Assembly: GCF_038051985.1 (NCBI RefSeq)
Contig: NZ_CP150291.1
Location: 1 to 64,000 of the forward strand
DNA from: Solibacillus sp. FSL H8-0523
Lineage (GTDB): Bacteria > Bacillota > Bacilli > Bacillales_A > Planococcaceae
DNA length: 64,000 nt
Direction of reading: 5' to 3'
In this document: in pieces, positions 40,717-55,002 of the stretch
How the letters are laid out: every line of letters starts with the position of its first letter
Numbering within the stretch: position 1 is the first letter of the stretch
Program-made: the position numbers and the translations under genes
The notes under the pieces: model-generated
Databases searched by the model: none
Seen by the model: only the letters and a program-made list of their open reading frames with translations
What the model was told of the DNA's origin: nothing

Positions 40717-40717
40717 T

Positions 40718-40763
40718 GAGAGTGATTTCGCCTGATTTTAATCGTGGCGAAATCACTCTTTTT
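40718..40763. terminator. Second hairpin after SRP RNA
   Basis: GAGTGATTTCGCC and GGCGAAATCACTC flank a loop of about 14 nt, followed by five T. It backs up the scr terminator 2 bp upstream. Confidence 0.8.
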
Positions 40764-40852
40764 AATTTGTGCTTGTCCGTTTTATTCAAAGAGTTTCATA
40801 TTACTTTATGCTATACTGATGGTATGAATTTTTAACGAAGGGAGAGGGAATA

Positions 40853-42592
40853 TTGACATATCAAGCGTTTTATCGTGTTTATCGTCCACAGTCATTTCGT
40901 GAAATGTCGGGGCAAACACATGTAAAGAGAACCCTTCAAAATGCCCTCCTTGCTAGCAAAACTACGCATGCTTATTTATTCTCTGGCCCACGCGGTACCG
41001 GGAAAACGAGTACAGCGAAAATTTTTGCTAAAGCACTAAACTGCGAAAATGCCCCAGCGAAAGAACCGTGTAATGAATGCACGACATGCTTAAGCATTAC
41101 TGAGGGCTCACATACAGATGTTATCGAATTTGACGCGGCATCAAATTCACGTGTAGAAGAAATGCGTGATATTATTGAAAAAGTTCGCTTCGCACCAGCT
41201 GATGCACGCTTTAAAGTGTATATTATCGATGAGGTGCATATGCTTTCTACAAGCGCCTTTAACGCGCTATTAAAAACGTTAGAGGAGCCACCTGAGCACG
41301 CGGTGTTCATTTTAGCAACAACCGAGCCACATAAGCTCCCAGCAACGATTATTTCGCGCTGCCAACGTTTTGATTTTAAACGACTTTCTTCTATAGATAT
41401 TGTCGAACGTATGAAGGTCGTTTTAGAAGATATTAGCATGGGTTATGACGAGCAAGCATTAAAAGCGATCGCGCAAGCTTCCGCAGGCGGTATGCGTGAT
41501 GCGTTAAGCTTACTTGATCAAGTTGTATCATTTAGTAACGAATCGGTGCAACTAGAAGATGTCCTACTTGTTACAGGCTCAGTCAGTCAAGATGCCTTTT
41601 ATGACATTGCTATCTCACTTCAGCAAAAGGGAGTGGCACAAGTATTAAGTCGTGTAGAGGGATTGATTTCGGATGGGAAGGAACCCCTGCGCTTAGCGGA
41701 GGATTTTATTACATTTTTCCGTGACTTACTCCTATTAAAAACGGATGGTACGTTAGAGGACTTATTAGAGTTTATTTCACCAGAAGAAAAGTTTTTACAG
41801 TTAGCGCAAGACTTTGATGCCGATACATTATACGGATTTATCGATATTTTGGCGAAAACGCAACAAGAAATGCGCTTTTCACATCACACGAAAATTTATT
41901 TAGAAACCGCGTTATTAAAAATGGCGCAGTATAAAGCGAGCCCAAGCGCGGGTGTAGCAATGGATCCTGCATTAGAAGGAAAAGTCGCTTCACTTGAAAA
42001 CCGTCTAGGCCAGCTTTCGCAACAACTTCAAAATGGCGGTGGTGTCACACAAGTAAAAGAACAGCCTCGCCAGCGCGTACGTCCACAAGGCAATCAATAC
42101 AATGCACCAACTGGTCGTATTCAAGAAGTATTAAAAACCGCAACAAAAACGGATTTACAAAAAATCAAATCAACTTGGGCGCTTGGCTTATCAAGCTTAC
42201 AAAAGTCACAATCTGCGTTACTTGCAGATGCAGAACCTGTAGCGGCAAATGCGAGTGCTTTTGTGGTAAAATTCAAGTATGATATACATTGTCAAATGGT
42301 AGCAGATAACAATGCGCTTGTCGCGTCATTTACAGGGCGTATCGCTTCAGAAGCAGGTGTGCAGTATGAACTGCTCTGCATTCCAGAAAAAGCGTGGGGA
42401 ACCTTGCGTGAAAACTTCATTCGCGAAAACGGCCTAGATCATAAAAATCCAACACAAAATGCTCCGGCAGATGGATTAGTAGAAGAGCCTGCATTTTTGG
42501 ATGAAGCACAAGTTTTAGCGATGCAAGATCCACTCGTGGTAGAGGCTGAAAAGCGATTTGGAAAAGACTTTGTTGATGTTGTCGAAGAATAA
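40853..42592 (+). CDS. dnaX: DNA polymerase III subunit tau/gamma
   Basis: Clamp-loader ATPase that loads DnaN and holds the replisome together. The 579 aa protein begins MTYQAFYRVYRPQSF at a TTG start. The P-loop GPRGTGKTS is at 45-53. Zinc cysteines C64, C73, C76 and C79 follow, then Walker B IIDEVHMLS and sensor segment SRCQRFDF. The C-terminal third is a variable tau tail. I did not find an obvious frameshift signal for a gamma form. It starts the dnaX-ebfC-recR cluster. Confidence 0.98.
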   Translation: MTYQAFYRVYRPQSFREMSGQTHVKRTLQNALLASKTTHAYLFSGPRGTGKTSTAKIFAKALNCENAPAKEPCNECTTCLSITEGSHTDVIEFDAASNSRVEEMRDIIEKVRFAPADARFKVYIIDEVHMLSTSAFNALLKTLEEPPEHAVFILATTEPHKLPATIISRCQRFDFKRLSSIDIVERMKVVLEDISMGYDEQALKAIAQASAGGMRDALSLLDQVVSFSNESVQLEDVLLVTGSVSQDAFYDIAISLQQKGVAQVLSRVEGLISDGKEPLRLAEDFITFFRDLLLLKTDGTLEDLLEFISPEEKFLQLAQDFDADTLYGFIDILAKTQQEMRFSHHTKIYLETALLKMAQYKASPSAGVAMDPALEGKVASLENRLGQLSQQLQNGGGVTQVKEQPRQRVRPQGNQYNAPTGRIQEVLKTATKTDLQKIKSTWALGLSSLQKSQSALLADAEPVAANASAFVVKFKYDIHCQMVADNNALVASFTGRIASEAGVQYELLCIPEKAWGTLRENFIRENGLDHKNPTQNAPADGLVEEPAFLDEAQVLAMQDPLVVEAEKRFGKDFVDVVEE

Positions 42593-42619
42593 TTACACAT
42601 TTTAAGGAGGAATTTTAAT

Positions 42620-42934
42620 ATGCGTGGTATGGGTAATATGCAAGGCATGATGAAAAAAATGCAAAAAATGCAAAAAGAGATGGTTGAAGCACAAGATGCT
42701 TTAAACGCTCAACAATTTGAAGGTACTGCTGGTGGCGGTATGGTGAAAGTTGTTATGAATGGCCAACGTCAAATGTTAGAAATCAACTTAGATGAATCTG
42801 TAGTAGATCCAGAAGATATCGAAATGTTACAAGACTTAGTCGTAATCGCAACAAACGAAGCGCTTAAAAAAGTTGAAGAAACAACAAATGCAACGATGGG
42901 CAAATTCACACAAGGAATGAACCTTCCTTTCTAA
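42620..42934 (+). CDS. ebfC: YbaB/EbfC-family nucleoid-associated protein
   Basis: A 104 aa DNA-binding protein of the YaaK/EbfC family. It begins [21 protein letters not shown], a methionine-rich helix, then the conserved core [24 protein letters not shown] and helix [14 protein letters not shown]. It binds DNA as a dimer in the family. GGAGG site before the ATG, 27 bp after dnaX. A terminator hairpin follows before recR. Confidence 0.96.
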   Translation: MRGMGNMQGMMKKMQKMQKEMVEAQDALNAQQFEGTAGGGMVKVVMNGQRQMLEINLDESVVDPEDIEMLQDLVVIATNEALKKVEETTNATMGKFTQGMNLPF

Positions 42935-42955
42935 TTTGAATCATGTAACAACCAA

Positions 42956-42987
42956 CGCACATCTCAAAACTTTGGGATGTGCCTTTT
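42956..42987 (+). terminator. Terminator-like hairpin between ebfC and recR
   Basis: GCACATCTC and GGGATGTGC flank an 8-nt loop, followed by CTTTTT. It ends only a few bases before the recR ribosome site AAAGGAGGG. Confidence 0.8.
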
Positions 42988-43003
42988 TAAAGGAGGGAAT
43001 ACG

Positions 43004-43600
43004 ATGCACTATCCAGAGCCAATATCAAGATTGATCGATAGCTTTATGAAATTACCGGGTATCGGGCCAAAAACGGCAGCTCGCTTAGCTTTCCACGTAT
43101 TAACGATGAAGGAAGATACGGTGACAACATTCGCAAAAGCACTAGTTGATGCAAAGCGTAACTTAATGTACTGCTCACAATGTGGTCACATTACGGATAT
43201 TGATCCATGTCATATTTGTTCAGACAAACAGCGTGATGTCTCAACAATTTGTGTAGTCCAAGATCCAAAAGATGTCATTGCAATGGAGAAAATGCGTGAT
43301 TACCATGGTTTATATCATGTACTGCACGGTGCGATTTCACCAATGGACGGTGTAGGTCCTGAAGACATCAATGTTGCTTCATTACTAGGGCGCTTGCATG
43401 ATGAGCGTGTCCAAGAATTGATTTTAGCAACAAACCCGACGATTGAAGGGGAAGCAACGGCTATGTATATATCACGTCTCGTGAAACCATCTGGCATTCG
43501 CACGACACGTATTGCACACGGTTTACCAGTGGGCGGGGACTTAGAATACGCAGACGAAGTAACGCTGTCAAAAGCATTAGAAGGCCGTCGCGAATTATAA
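43004..43600 (+). CDS. recR: Recombination protein RecR
   Basis: RecR clamps DNA with RecO/RecF to help RecA loading. Start chosen at ATG 43004 after AAAGGAGGG ([21 protein letters not shown]); upstream codons fall in the terminator. The protein is 198 aa, the standard size. Visible are the helix-hairpin-helix ([16 protein letters not shown]), the zinc finger [16 protein letters not shown], the TOPRIM domain ([15 protein letters not shown]) and the C-terminal [14 protein letters not shown]-like [18 protein letters not shown]. Confidence 0.98.
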   Translation: MHYPEPISRLIDSFMKLPGIGPKTAARLAFHVLTMKEDTVTTFAKALVDAKRNLMYCSQCGHITDIDPCHICSDKQRDVSTICVVQDPKDVIAMEKMRDYHGLYHVLHGAISPMDGVGPEDINVASLLGRLHDERVQELILATNPTIEGEATAMYISRLVKPSGIRTTRIAHGLPVGGDLEYADEVTLSKALEGRREL

Positions 43601-43612
43601 TCAGGAGGCTAC

Positions 43613-43831
43613 ATGATGTTTTTTTCACGTAAAGGAAAACTCAAAAAAGAATTCGATGAAAAATTAGTTTCTTCTATTAAAGAGACAAAAGAAACTTTAC
43701 AAAGTGCGAAAGTAATTGAAGGATTAACGGACGATTACAGTTTAGAACTTATTGCTGAACGAAAAAAAGCCGAAAGCATTCATTTTTACTTATATAAAGA
43801 AGCACGTATACGCCGTGTGTTAATTAAATAA
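43613..43831 (+). CDS. yaaL: YaaL family protein (DUF2508)
   Basis: A 72 aa, highly charged protein beginning MMFFSRKGKLKKEFDEKLV, with a conserved LIAERKKAESIHFYLYKEARIRRVLIK C-terminal half. The family sits between recR and bofA across Bacillales and has no established function. AGGAGG site before the ATG; 12 bp after recR, so co-transcribed. Confidence 0.88.
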   Translation: MMFFSRKGKLKKEFDEKLVSSIKETKETLQSAKVIEGLTDDYSLELIAERKKAESIHFYLYKEARIRRVLIK

Positions 43832-43892
43832 ACGGTTGTAGAAATAAGAAACAATGAAGCCGCATAAGCTACCAGTAAAAAAGGATGGTGTT

Positions 43893-44165
43893 ATGCAATA
43901 CATAGTCATCGCTATGGGTTTTATTTTCTTATTTCTTTTTTTATTGAATAAAAAGACGCGCGGTATTGTTTTTGAATATTTAGCGTGGTTTTGGTTTAAA
44001 TTTGCAGTAGTGATTATTCTTTTATTTGCGATCAATGCAATCTTTAGTTTTGTGAAGTGGGGGTTTCACATCCCGATTAATTTGTTTTCTATCGCTACAA
44101 TCACGATTTTGGGGCTACCAGGTATGATTTGTATAAGTTTTTTAATGATAATGAAAAAAATTTAA
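43893..44165 (+). CDS. bofA: BofA-family protein (sigma-K processing inhibitor)
   Basis: BofA holds SpoIVFB inactive in the forespore outer membrane during sporulation. Start chosen at ATG 43893 after AAGGATGG, giving 90 aa, close to the 87 aa of B. subtilis; the ATG at 43854 has no clear site. Two hydrophobic segments (about 1-20 and 30-50) precede the family tail HIPINLFSIATITILGLPGMICI. Position after yaaL and before an rrn operon is as in B. subtilis. Only 9 bp separate its stop from the rrn3 P1 -35. Confidence 0.85.
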   Translation: MQYIVIAMGFIFLFLFLLNKKTRGIVFEYLAWFWFKFAVVIILLFAINAIFSFVKWGFHIPINLFSIATITILGLPGMICISFLMIMKKI

Positions 44166-44174
44166 CAAAAATGC

Positions 44175-44286
44175 TTGCGGTAATAAATAATACATGGTAT
44201 ATTATTTTAAGTCGCAAGCGCGACAAACACTATCGAAAAAATCATTAAAATAAAGTGTTGACATAACATTTTAAAAATGATAAGAT
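44175..44286 (+). promoter_or_regulatory. rrn3 tandem promoters P1 and P2
   Basis: P1 is TTGCGG (44175-44180), 17 bp, TATATT (44198-44203). P2 is TTGACA (44258-44263), 17 bp, TAAGAT (44281-44286). The same GTCGCaagcGCGAC hairpin as in rrn2 lies between. No terminator separates bofA from P1. Confidence 0.87.
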
Positions 44287-44438
44287 ATAAAAGTTGTCAC
44301 AAACGACAACGACATGAACCTTGAAAACTGAACAAGCAACGTTAATGAAAAACAAGTTTCTTAAATGAAACAAACAATAGATTACAACTTTAATTAGTTG
44401 GATCGCTAGCAAAGCAAATGAGCTTTCAAACTAACTAT

Positions 44439-45997
<1,559 letters not shown>

Positions 45998-46210
45998 ATT
46001 ATTTCGGAAATCTTTCCATGGGAAAGATACTCATTAACGTTTGCTGTTCAGTTTTGAAGGTTCATTCTTAATTGAATGAGATACTTCAAAACATTGTTCT
46101 TTGAAAACTGGATAAAACGACATTGATAAGTAATAAACAAACAATAGATCAAGAAATTGGTCGTGCAATATCCTTAAAATCTTAAATCTTCTGATTTAAG
46201 TTTAACTTTT

Positions 46211-49137
<2,927 letters not shown>

Positions 49138-49197
49138 CAATTTATGAACATCAATGAAACGTTTATCCAGTTTTGAAAGAATAATTCTTTCAAATAA

Positions 49198-49313
<116 letters not shown>

Positions 49314-49320
49314 AATCGTA

Positions 49321-49349
49321 AAACCACTGAGAAATCAGTGGTTTTTTTG
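49321..49349 (+). terminator. rrn3 terminator
   Basis: AAACCACTGA/TCAGTGGTTT hairpin and T-run, identical to the other rrn operons. Confidence 0.93.
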
Positions 49350-49540
49350 TGTTCTTTTTTAATTTTATGAAAGAATAAGCTTAAGTTGTGCGCTCAGGGA
49401 TGGTTAAATTTGAAATTGAAGGTACGGAGTGAAGATGGACTTGTATTTGACTAGTCTTTTTTTGATATACATGGATTATCTATAGTCTAAAAAATGGTGA
49501 CATCTTATAATAGAAGTACAATCACAAAGAGGTGAGGCAA

Positions 49541-50959
49541 ATGAAAAATGATCGACCAATCGTTCAAGCATTAAAAAAGTTTGTAGCAAACGAACCATTA
49601 TCCCTTCATGTGCCCGGTCATAAAAATGGTCTACTTTCACAATTACCAACTGATATAAAGCGCGCGTTGATCTACGATGTGACAGAATTAACAGGTCTTG
49701 ATGATTTCCATCACCCGGAAGAGGTGATTTTAGAAGCGGAGCAGCTGTTAGCCAAAACGTACGGTGCGAATCGTAGTTTCTTCCTAGTAAATGGCTCTAC
49801 GGTGGGGAACTTAGCAATGATTTATGCTACATGTAAGCAAGGTGATACGGTACTTGTACAGCGTAACGCGCATAAATCAATTTTTCATGCCTTGCAGCTT
49901 GTTGGGGTAAAGCCTGTCTATATTGCACCCAAATGGCATGAACAAAGTGAGACAGCAGGCTGTATTGAACTAGCAACTTTAAAACAAGCAGTAGCACGTT
50001 ATTCGCACGCAAAGGCAGCCATTTTTACATATCCATCATATTACGGTGTGACGGCACAAGACTTTCAACAGCAAATTGCCATTTGTCATGAGGCAAATAT
50101 TCCGGTACTCGTCGACGAAGCTCACGGCGCGCATTTAACGGTGACTGAGCAGCTCCCAGCATCTGCGTTAGATTTGGGCGCAGATGTTGTTGTACAATCG
50201 GCACATAAAACATTACCAGCAATGACGATGGCTTCGTTTATGCATGTAAAATCACAGCGTGTAAGTGCGGATATGCTGAATCATTATTTGCGTATGCTAC
50301 AATCAAGTAGCCCGTCGTATTTATTACTCGCGTCACTCGATGATGCGCGTGATTATGTGGCGAATTATACAGAGAGTGATTTTGTCTATTTAATGGATAA
50401 ACGTAAACAGTTTATCGAATCATTAACTGCATCGACACAGCTACAAGTTGTTGAGGTAGATGACAATCTAAAATTATTAGTCCGGGCTCCAGGCTATACG
50501 GGCTTTGAATTAAAGGGTGCACTTGAAAAGATGCATGTTTATGTGGAATTAGCAGATGCCAAACAAGTGTTATTGATTTTACCGCTCTTAAAGCACGGAG
50601 ACAGTTATCCGTTTGCTGATTTACGTATTCGTATGAAAGAAGCAATGATTCATTTAAAGGATCAACCAAGTAAAGAGCTTGAGCAACGTACGAATTTTGA
50701 AATGATGTCAATCACAACACCAGAATATTCGTTTGCTGAAATAGAAGCTGCAACTAAAGAATGGGTGCCCTATATGCGCGCGATCGGTCGCGTTGCCGCA
50801 TCAACAATTATTCCATATCCTCCAGGAATTCCATTATTTGTACCTGGCGAGAAAATTACAGTGGCAAAGTTAAGTCAGCTAGAAGAACTATTAGCAATCG
50901 GGGCAACCTTCCAAGGCGAGCACCGATTACTTGAAAAATTAATATATGTCATAAAATAA
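49541..50959 (+). CDS. Orn/Lys/Arg decarboxylase family protein (YaaO-like)
   Basis: PLP-dependent fold-type I decarboxylase. Start chosen at ATG 49541 (MKNDRPIVQALKKF); the GTG at 49532 lies in the GAGGTGAGG ribosome site. The protein is 472 aa. It shows the N-terminal SLHVPGHKNG motif, LTGLDDFHHPEEVI, and VDEAHGAHL plus VVQSAHKTLPAMTMASFMH, which carries the PLP-binding lysine. The short C-terminal domain has GRVAASTIIPYPPGIPLFVPGE. The family decarboxylates lysine, ornithine or arginine; which one is not visible. B. subtilis yaaO holds this same position before tmk. A TATAAT at 49506-49511 may be its -10. Confidence 0.9.
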   Translation: MKNDRPIVQALKKFVANEPLSLHVPGHKNGLLSQLPTDIKRALIYDVTELTGLDDFHHPEEVILEAEQLLAKTYGANRSFFLVNGSTVGNLAMIYATCKQGDTVLVQRNAHKSIFHALQLVGVKPVYIAPKWHEQSETAGCIELATLKQAVARYSHAKAAIFTYPSYYGVTAQDFQQQIAICHEANIPVLVDEAHGAHLTVTEQLPASALDLGADVVVQSAHKTLPAMTMASFMHVKSQRVSADMLNHYLRMLQSSSPSYLLLASLDDARDYVANYTESDFVYLMDKRKQFIESLTASTQLQVVEVDDNLKLLVRAPGYTGFELKGALEKMHVYVELADAKQVLLILPLLKHGDSYPFADLRIRMKEAMIHLKDQPSKELEQRTNFEMMSITTPEYSFAEIEAATKEWVPYMRAIGRVAASTIIPYPPGIPLFVPGEKITVAKLSQLEELLAIGATFQGEHRLLEKLIYVIK

Positions 50960-50978
50960 ATGCTAGGAGAATAAATAT

Positions 50979-51608
50979 ATGCAAAGAAGTTTTTTTATAA
51001 CGTTTGAAGGCGGCGAGGGTGCTGGTAAAACGAGTGTGTTAAAGGCCATTGGTGAACGTCTGCAAGAAAAACAGCAAAACATCCTATTAACACGTGAGCC
51101 AGGAGGGATTGAAATTGCTGAAAAAATCCGTTCGGTCATTTTAGATCCAGCTCATACAGAAATGCATGAGCGTACGGAGGCACTCCTTTACGCAGCAGCA
51201 CGTTCACAACACTTTTATGAAAAGGTGCTACCGGCACTCGAAAACGGACAACATGTGTTATGTGACCGCTTTATTGACTCCTCGTTAGCCTACCAGGGAC
51301 ATGCTCGGGGGATTGGCATTGATGATGTGTTAGCAATCAATGAATTTGCAATCGGTAAGCGTATGCCGGATGTAACGATTTTCTTTGATATTACACCGGA
51401 AAAAGGGTTAGCGCGTATTCAAGCAACACGTGCTGATGAAATTAACCGTTTAGATATTGAAGGGTTAGCATTCCACAAAAAAGTGTATGAAGGCTATGAA
51501 ATCGTCATGAATCGTTATCCAGAGCGTTTTAAAGTAGTGAATGCAGATCAGTCATTAGAGCAAGTGATTGAAGAGGTCTGGATGATTTTAAATCCAATAT
51601 TAGGGTAA
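50979..51608 (+). CDS. tmk: Thymidylate kinase
   Basis: Phosphorylates dTMP to dTDP for DNA synthesis. The 209 aa protein has the P-loop [10 protein letters not shown] (about 10-19), the DRx motif [13 protein letters not shown] and the LID region near [16 protein letters not shown] site before the ATG, 19 bp after the yaaO-like gene, so probably co-transcribed. The operon continues towards darA. Confidence 0.98.
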   Translation: MQRSFFITFEGGEGAGKTSVLKAIGERLQEKQQNILLTREPGGIEIAEKIRSVILDPAHTEMHERTEALLYAAARSQHFYEKVLPALENGQHVLCDRFIDSSLAYQGHARGIGIDDVLAINEFAIGKRMPDVTIFFDITPEKGLARIQATRADEINRLDIEGLAFHKKVYEGYEIVMNRYPERFKVVNADQSLEQVIEEVWMILNPILG

Positions 51609-51671
51609 AAGTAAATGAAGTGTTGCTTTTATTTATGATATAATAGAGGCACCAATTCAATGAAGGGGTGA

Positions 51672-52007
<336 letters not shown>

Positions 52008-52092
52008 TTTCTTTCGTACAGAAAGAAATTAAGTCTTTAGCGAGTGAAACAATTACGCGGAGATAGATTTGATTTTTGGAGGCGAGAGGTAA

Positions 52093-52530
52093 ATGAAAAT
52101 TAATCAAGATCTCCGTATGAATTTAAATACGAATACGAGTATACGTCAAAACAACCAAGCGAACAATCGCTTCGGTGATATGGTCGTCAAACAAGGTTCG
52201 AAAATGCAAACGGAGCAATTAACGAGATTATTGGGTGATATTTCAGCGGCAGGTGATCGCGTCGCACGTTCGCGTAACTTACGCGAATTAGCACGCTTTA
52301 AAATGCTTGTGAAGCGCTTTTTACAAGAGGCTGTTGATTATGGTCTTGAAATGAAGCAATCCCATACATGGAATCGTTTTGGTGAAGGACGACGCTTAAA
52401 AATTGTCGAAACAATTGATGAGCATTTAGTCGAACTAGCCGAAGATTTACTAAATGAAGAAAAAGAGTCTATTGAATTGTTAGCCAAAATTGGTGAGATT
52501 AAGGGACTTTTAATTAATCTGTATATGTAA
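52093..52530 (+). CDS. yaaR: YaaR family protein (DUF327)
   Basis: A 145 aa helical protein, with a polar, Asn-rich start (MKINQDLRMNLNTNTSIRQ) and a conserved core LARFKMLVKRFLQEAVDYGLEMKQ followed by RFGEGRRLKIVETIDEHLVEL. The function is not established. It has a GGAGG-type site and 85 bp after darA, in which TTTCTTTC/GAAAGAAA forms a small hairpin. A strong terminator follows it. Confidence 0.92.
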   Translation: MKINQDLRMNLNTNTSIRQNNQANNRFGDMVVKQGSKMQTEQLTRLLGDISAAGDRVARSRNLRELARFKMLVKRFLQEAVDYGLEMKQSHTWNRFGEGRRLKIVETIDEHLVELAEDLLNEEKESIELLAKIGEIKGLLINLYM

Positions 52531-52535
52531 AATGC

Positions 52536-52575
52536 GCCCGTGTCTTTGTTGTGCACTAGACACGGGCTTTTTTCT
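52536..52575 (+). terminator. Intrinsic terminator after yaaR
   Basis: GCCCGTGTCT pairs with AGACACGGGC around a 12-nt loop, then six T. Confidence 0.94.
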
Positions 52576-52641
52576 AGCAGAGAATATTGTTTGAATTGTA
52601 CATAGTACTTTTTAAATATTTAGCAAGAAAAGGTGAAGAAA

Positions 52642-53646
52642 GTGACACGAACAATAGAACAGCTAACGAAGCTACAGCCTGTAGTAATGAAGCAGCTACA
52701 AACGATTACCTTCAAAAATCGATTAGCGCATGCCTATATTTTTGAAGGCGAAAAAGGCACGGGTAAACGCGATGTTGTCTCATTTTTTATGAAACTTCTC
52801 CTTTGTGAAAATTTGTCAAAAAATGTTCCATGTGAAACATGTCGAAATTGCAGAAGAATTGATTCGGGAAATCATCCTAATATTAAGCAAATCGAGCCAG
52901 ACGGACAATTTATTAAAATTGACCAAGTGCGCGATTTAGTTGCGGAATTGAAGATGACGGGTGTCGAAGAAGGCAAGAAAATTTATGTGTTGCATCATGC
53001 AGACAAATTAAATGCCTCTTCAGCGAATATGCTGTTAAAGTTTTTAGAAGAGCCAGATGGACAAGTTGTAGCGATTTTATTAACAGAGCAAATTCAGTCG
53101 ATTTTGCCAACAATTCGCTCGCGCTGCCAGCAAATCAAATTTGCAAAAGCACCGCGCGAAGCATTAATTGAAGATCTTATAAATCAAGAGGTTAGTGCTT
53201 CGATGGCAGCAACATTAAGCATGGTAACGAATGATATAGATACAGCGCTAGAGCTTGCAACAGATGAGCAGTTTTTACTTGCAAGAAAAACAGTGTTAAA
53301 ATTAGTAGAGATTGTTCATCAAAATGTTCATGAAGCATTATTATTTGTACATGACGAATGGCTGCCTCTTTTTAAAGAAAAAGAGGAGATGGAACAGGCA
53401 CTCGATTTGTTATTGTTTGCGTATCGTGATATGGTAGCGATTAAAGCAAACCAAAATTCGACGTGCACGTATCCTGATATGTATCAACGCTTTAATGACA
53501 TTGGGCTGACGTTAACGTACGATAAATTATCACGTCAAATGCAATCAATATTGCAAGCGCGTGCGAATTTAAACCGTAATATGAATCGTACGTTGTTGAT
53601 GGAACAGCTAATGCTGAATCTTCAGGAGGGGTATACATTTGTATAA
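52642..53646 (+). CDS. holB: DNA polymerase III subunit delta'
   Basis: Clamp-loader subunit with DnaX and HolA. Start chosen at GTG 52642, eight bases from AAAAGG; the GTG at 52633 overlaps that site. The protein is 334 aa. Visible are EGEKGTGKRD (P-loop-like), the zinc cysteines in CENLSKNVPCETCRNC, KIYVLHHADKLN (Walker B-like), and RSRCQQIKF. Its end overlaps the yaaT start by 8 bp, so the two are translationally coupled. Confidence 0.96.
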   Translation: MTRTIEQLTKLQPVVMKQLQTITFKNRLAHAYIFEGEKGTGKRDVVSFFMKLLLCENLSKNVPCETCRNCRRIDSGNHPNIKQIEPDGQFIKIDQVRDLVAELKMTGVEEGKKIYVLHHADKLNASSANMLLKFLEEPDGQVVAILLTEQIQSILPTIRSRCQQIKFAKAPREALIEDLINQEVSASMAATLSMVTNDIDTALELATDEQFLLARKTVLKLVEIVHQNVHEALLFVHDEWLPLFKEKEEMEQALDLLLFAYRDMVAIKANQNSTCTYPDMYQRFNDIGLTLTYDKLSRQMQSILQARANLNRNMNRTLLMEQLMLNLQEGYTFV

Positions 53647-54454
53647 TGTAGTCGGAGTTCGCTTTAAAAAAGCGGGTAAAATATATTATTTTGATCCAGC
53701 GGCTTATATTTTAGAAGTTGGAGAATATGTCATCGTAGAAACTGCACGCGGAATTGAATATGGCAAAGTAGTTGTGCCAATGCGTCAAGTCGGAGAAAAT
53801 GACGTTGTTTTACCATTAAAGCAAGTTGTTCGCCCTGCCGATGAGCGCGATCGTTTTCAAGTAGAAGAAAATGCAATTGAGTCGAAACGTGCATTTGAAT
53901 TAGCAAGTACAAAAATTATCGAGCATTCGTTGGACATGAAACTTGTCGACGTTGAATATACATTTGATCGTAATAAAATTATCTTCTATTTTACAGCAGA
54001 AGGACGTGTCGATTTCCGTGAGCTTGTAAAAGATTTAGCGAGTGTATTCCGCACACGTATCGAACTGCGTCAAATTGGCGTACGTGACGAAGCGAAGTTA
54101 CTTGGCGGTATTGGTCCTTGTGGCAGAATGCTCTGCTGTTCGACATTTTTAGGGGATTTTGATCCGGTATCGATTAAAATGGCGAAGGACCAAAACTTAT
54201 CACTAAATCCTACGAAAATTTCAGGTTTATGTGGCCGTTTAATGTGCTGCTTAAAATATGAAAACGATGATTACGAAATCGCCAAAGAAGGTATGCCAGA
54301 TGTTGGCGAAAAGACAATGACACCAGAAGGCGAAGGAAAAGTTGTCGGATTAAATGTATTAGAACGAGTAATTCAAGTATATTTAACGAAGCATGAGCGT
54401 ATGGTTGAATATACGCTTGAAGAGTTATTAGAATGTGAGAAAAATCTTATATAG
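53639..54454 (+). CDS. yaaT: PSP1-domain protein YaaT/RicT
   Basis: Member of the YaaT-YlbF-YmcA (RicTFA) complex, which in B. subtilis carries iron-sulfur clusters and helps RNase Y cleavage and entry into sporulation and biofilm states. TTG start at 53639 after AGGAGGGG. The 271 aa protein has a PSP1 core and the cysteine set GPCGRMLCCSTFLGDF and GLCGRLMCCLKYE, which are the cluster ligands. It overlaps holB by 8 bp and is followed by yabA. Confidence 0.96.
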   Translation: MYNVVGVRFKKAGKIYYFDPAAYILEVGEYVIVETARGIEYGKVVVPMRQVGENDVVLPLKQVVRPADERDRFQVEENAIESKRAFELASTKIIEHSLDMKLVDVEYTFDRNKIIFYFTAEGRVDFRELVKDLASVFRTRIELRQIGVRDEAKLLGGIGPCGRMLCCSTFLGDFDPVSIKMAKDQNLSLNPTKISGLCGRLMCCLKYENDDYEIAKEGMPDVGEKTMTPEGEGKVVGLNVLERVIQVYLTKHERMVEYTLEELLECEKNLI

Positions 54455-54478
54455 ATAGAAATTAATGGGGTGGCTTGC

Positions 54479-54838
54479 GTGAAGGACCGTAATTTTTTGG
54501 ATACTGTTATGGAGTTCGAACAACAGCTTGAGTCAATGCAGCAACAGTTCAATGCTTTAAAGCAATTTGTTGCGCATATGATGGAGGAGCATCAGACGCT
54601 TCAAACAGAAAACCTCCACCTGCGTACACGTTTAGAAGAGCTATTAGCAAAAGAAGTAACTGTGGATCCACGAAAGACGGAGCAGAAAAAAGAGCCCGTA
54701 GATATTGGTGAAGGCTACGATAATTTAGCAAGGCTTTATAACGAAGGCTTCCACGTATGTCATGTACATTTTGGCGGCTCACGTAAAGGTGAAGATTGTT
54801 TGTTCTGTCTATCATTTTTAAATAAACAAAATGGTTAA
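54479..54838 (+). CDS. yabA: Replication initiation control protein YabA
   Basis: Negative regulator of replication initiation that bridges DnaA and DnaN. Start chosen at GTG 54479, giving 119 aa like B. subtilis; the GTG at 54470 lies within the GGGGTGG ribosome site. The N-terminal leucine-zipper coiled coil (about 1-55) leads to the zinc-binding C-terminal domain [19 protein letters not shown] with cysteines and histidines in HVCHVHFGG and [10 protein letters not shown]. Confidence 0.96.
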   Translation: MKDRNFLDTVMEFEQQLESMQQQFNALKQFVAHMMEEHQTLQTENLHLRTRLEELLAKEVTVDPRKTEQKKEPVDIGEGYDNLARLYNEGFHVCHVHFGGSRKGEDCLFCLSFLNKQNG

Positions 54839-54842
54839 ACGA

Positions 54843-54967
54843 AGGGGGTGTCCGAGAAGTATTTCTGGGACACCTCCTTTGCGCCGAGGATAGGGCAATG
54901 CATTTGCAGAATGGTTACTTCTAAATGGCACCTTTTGCAGTTGATTAATAAATTGGGGGACGTCCCC
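54843..54967. repeat. Hairpin-rich spacer after yabA (terminator or small mobile remnant)
   Basis: AGGGGGTGTCC pairs with GGGACACCTCC (about 54844-54879), and a 12-bp palindrome GGGGACGTCCCC follows at 54956-54967, then five T. Either hairpin could end the yabA transcript. GC-rich ends framing 125 bp without a gene also fit a degraded miniature element. Confidence 0.5.
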
Positions 54968-55002
54968 TTTTTAATAGTAGATTTATTTTGGAGGATATAA
55001 AA

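Noticed and set aside
40439-40719. Short frames on both strands over the SRP RNA
   Set aside because: They overlap the scr RNA, including conserved helix 8; no sign of coding.
40972-41439. 155-codon minus-strand frame within dnaX
   Set aside because: It is antisense to conserved dnaX codons (P-loop to Walker B) and has no family resemblance.
49350-49530. Possible missing csfB/xpaC remnants between rrn3 and the yaaO-like gene
   Set aside because: The 180 bp are AT-rich with no coherent frame; nothing supports a remnant.
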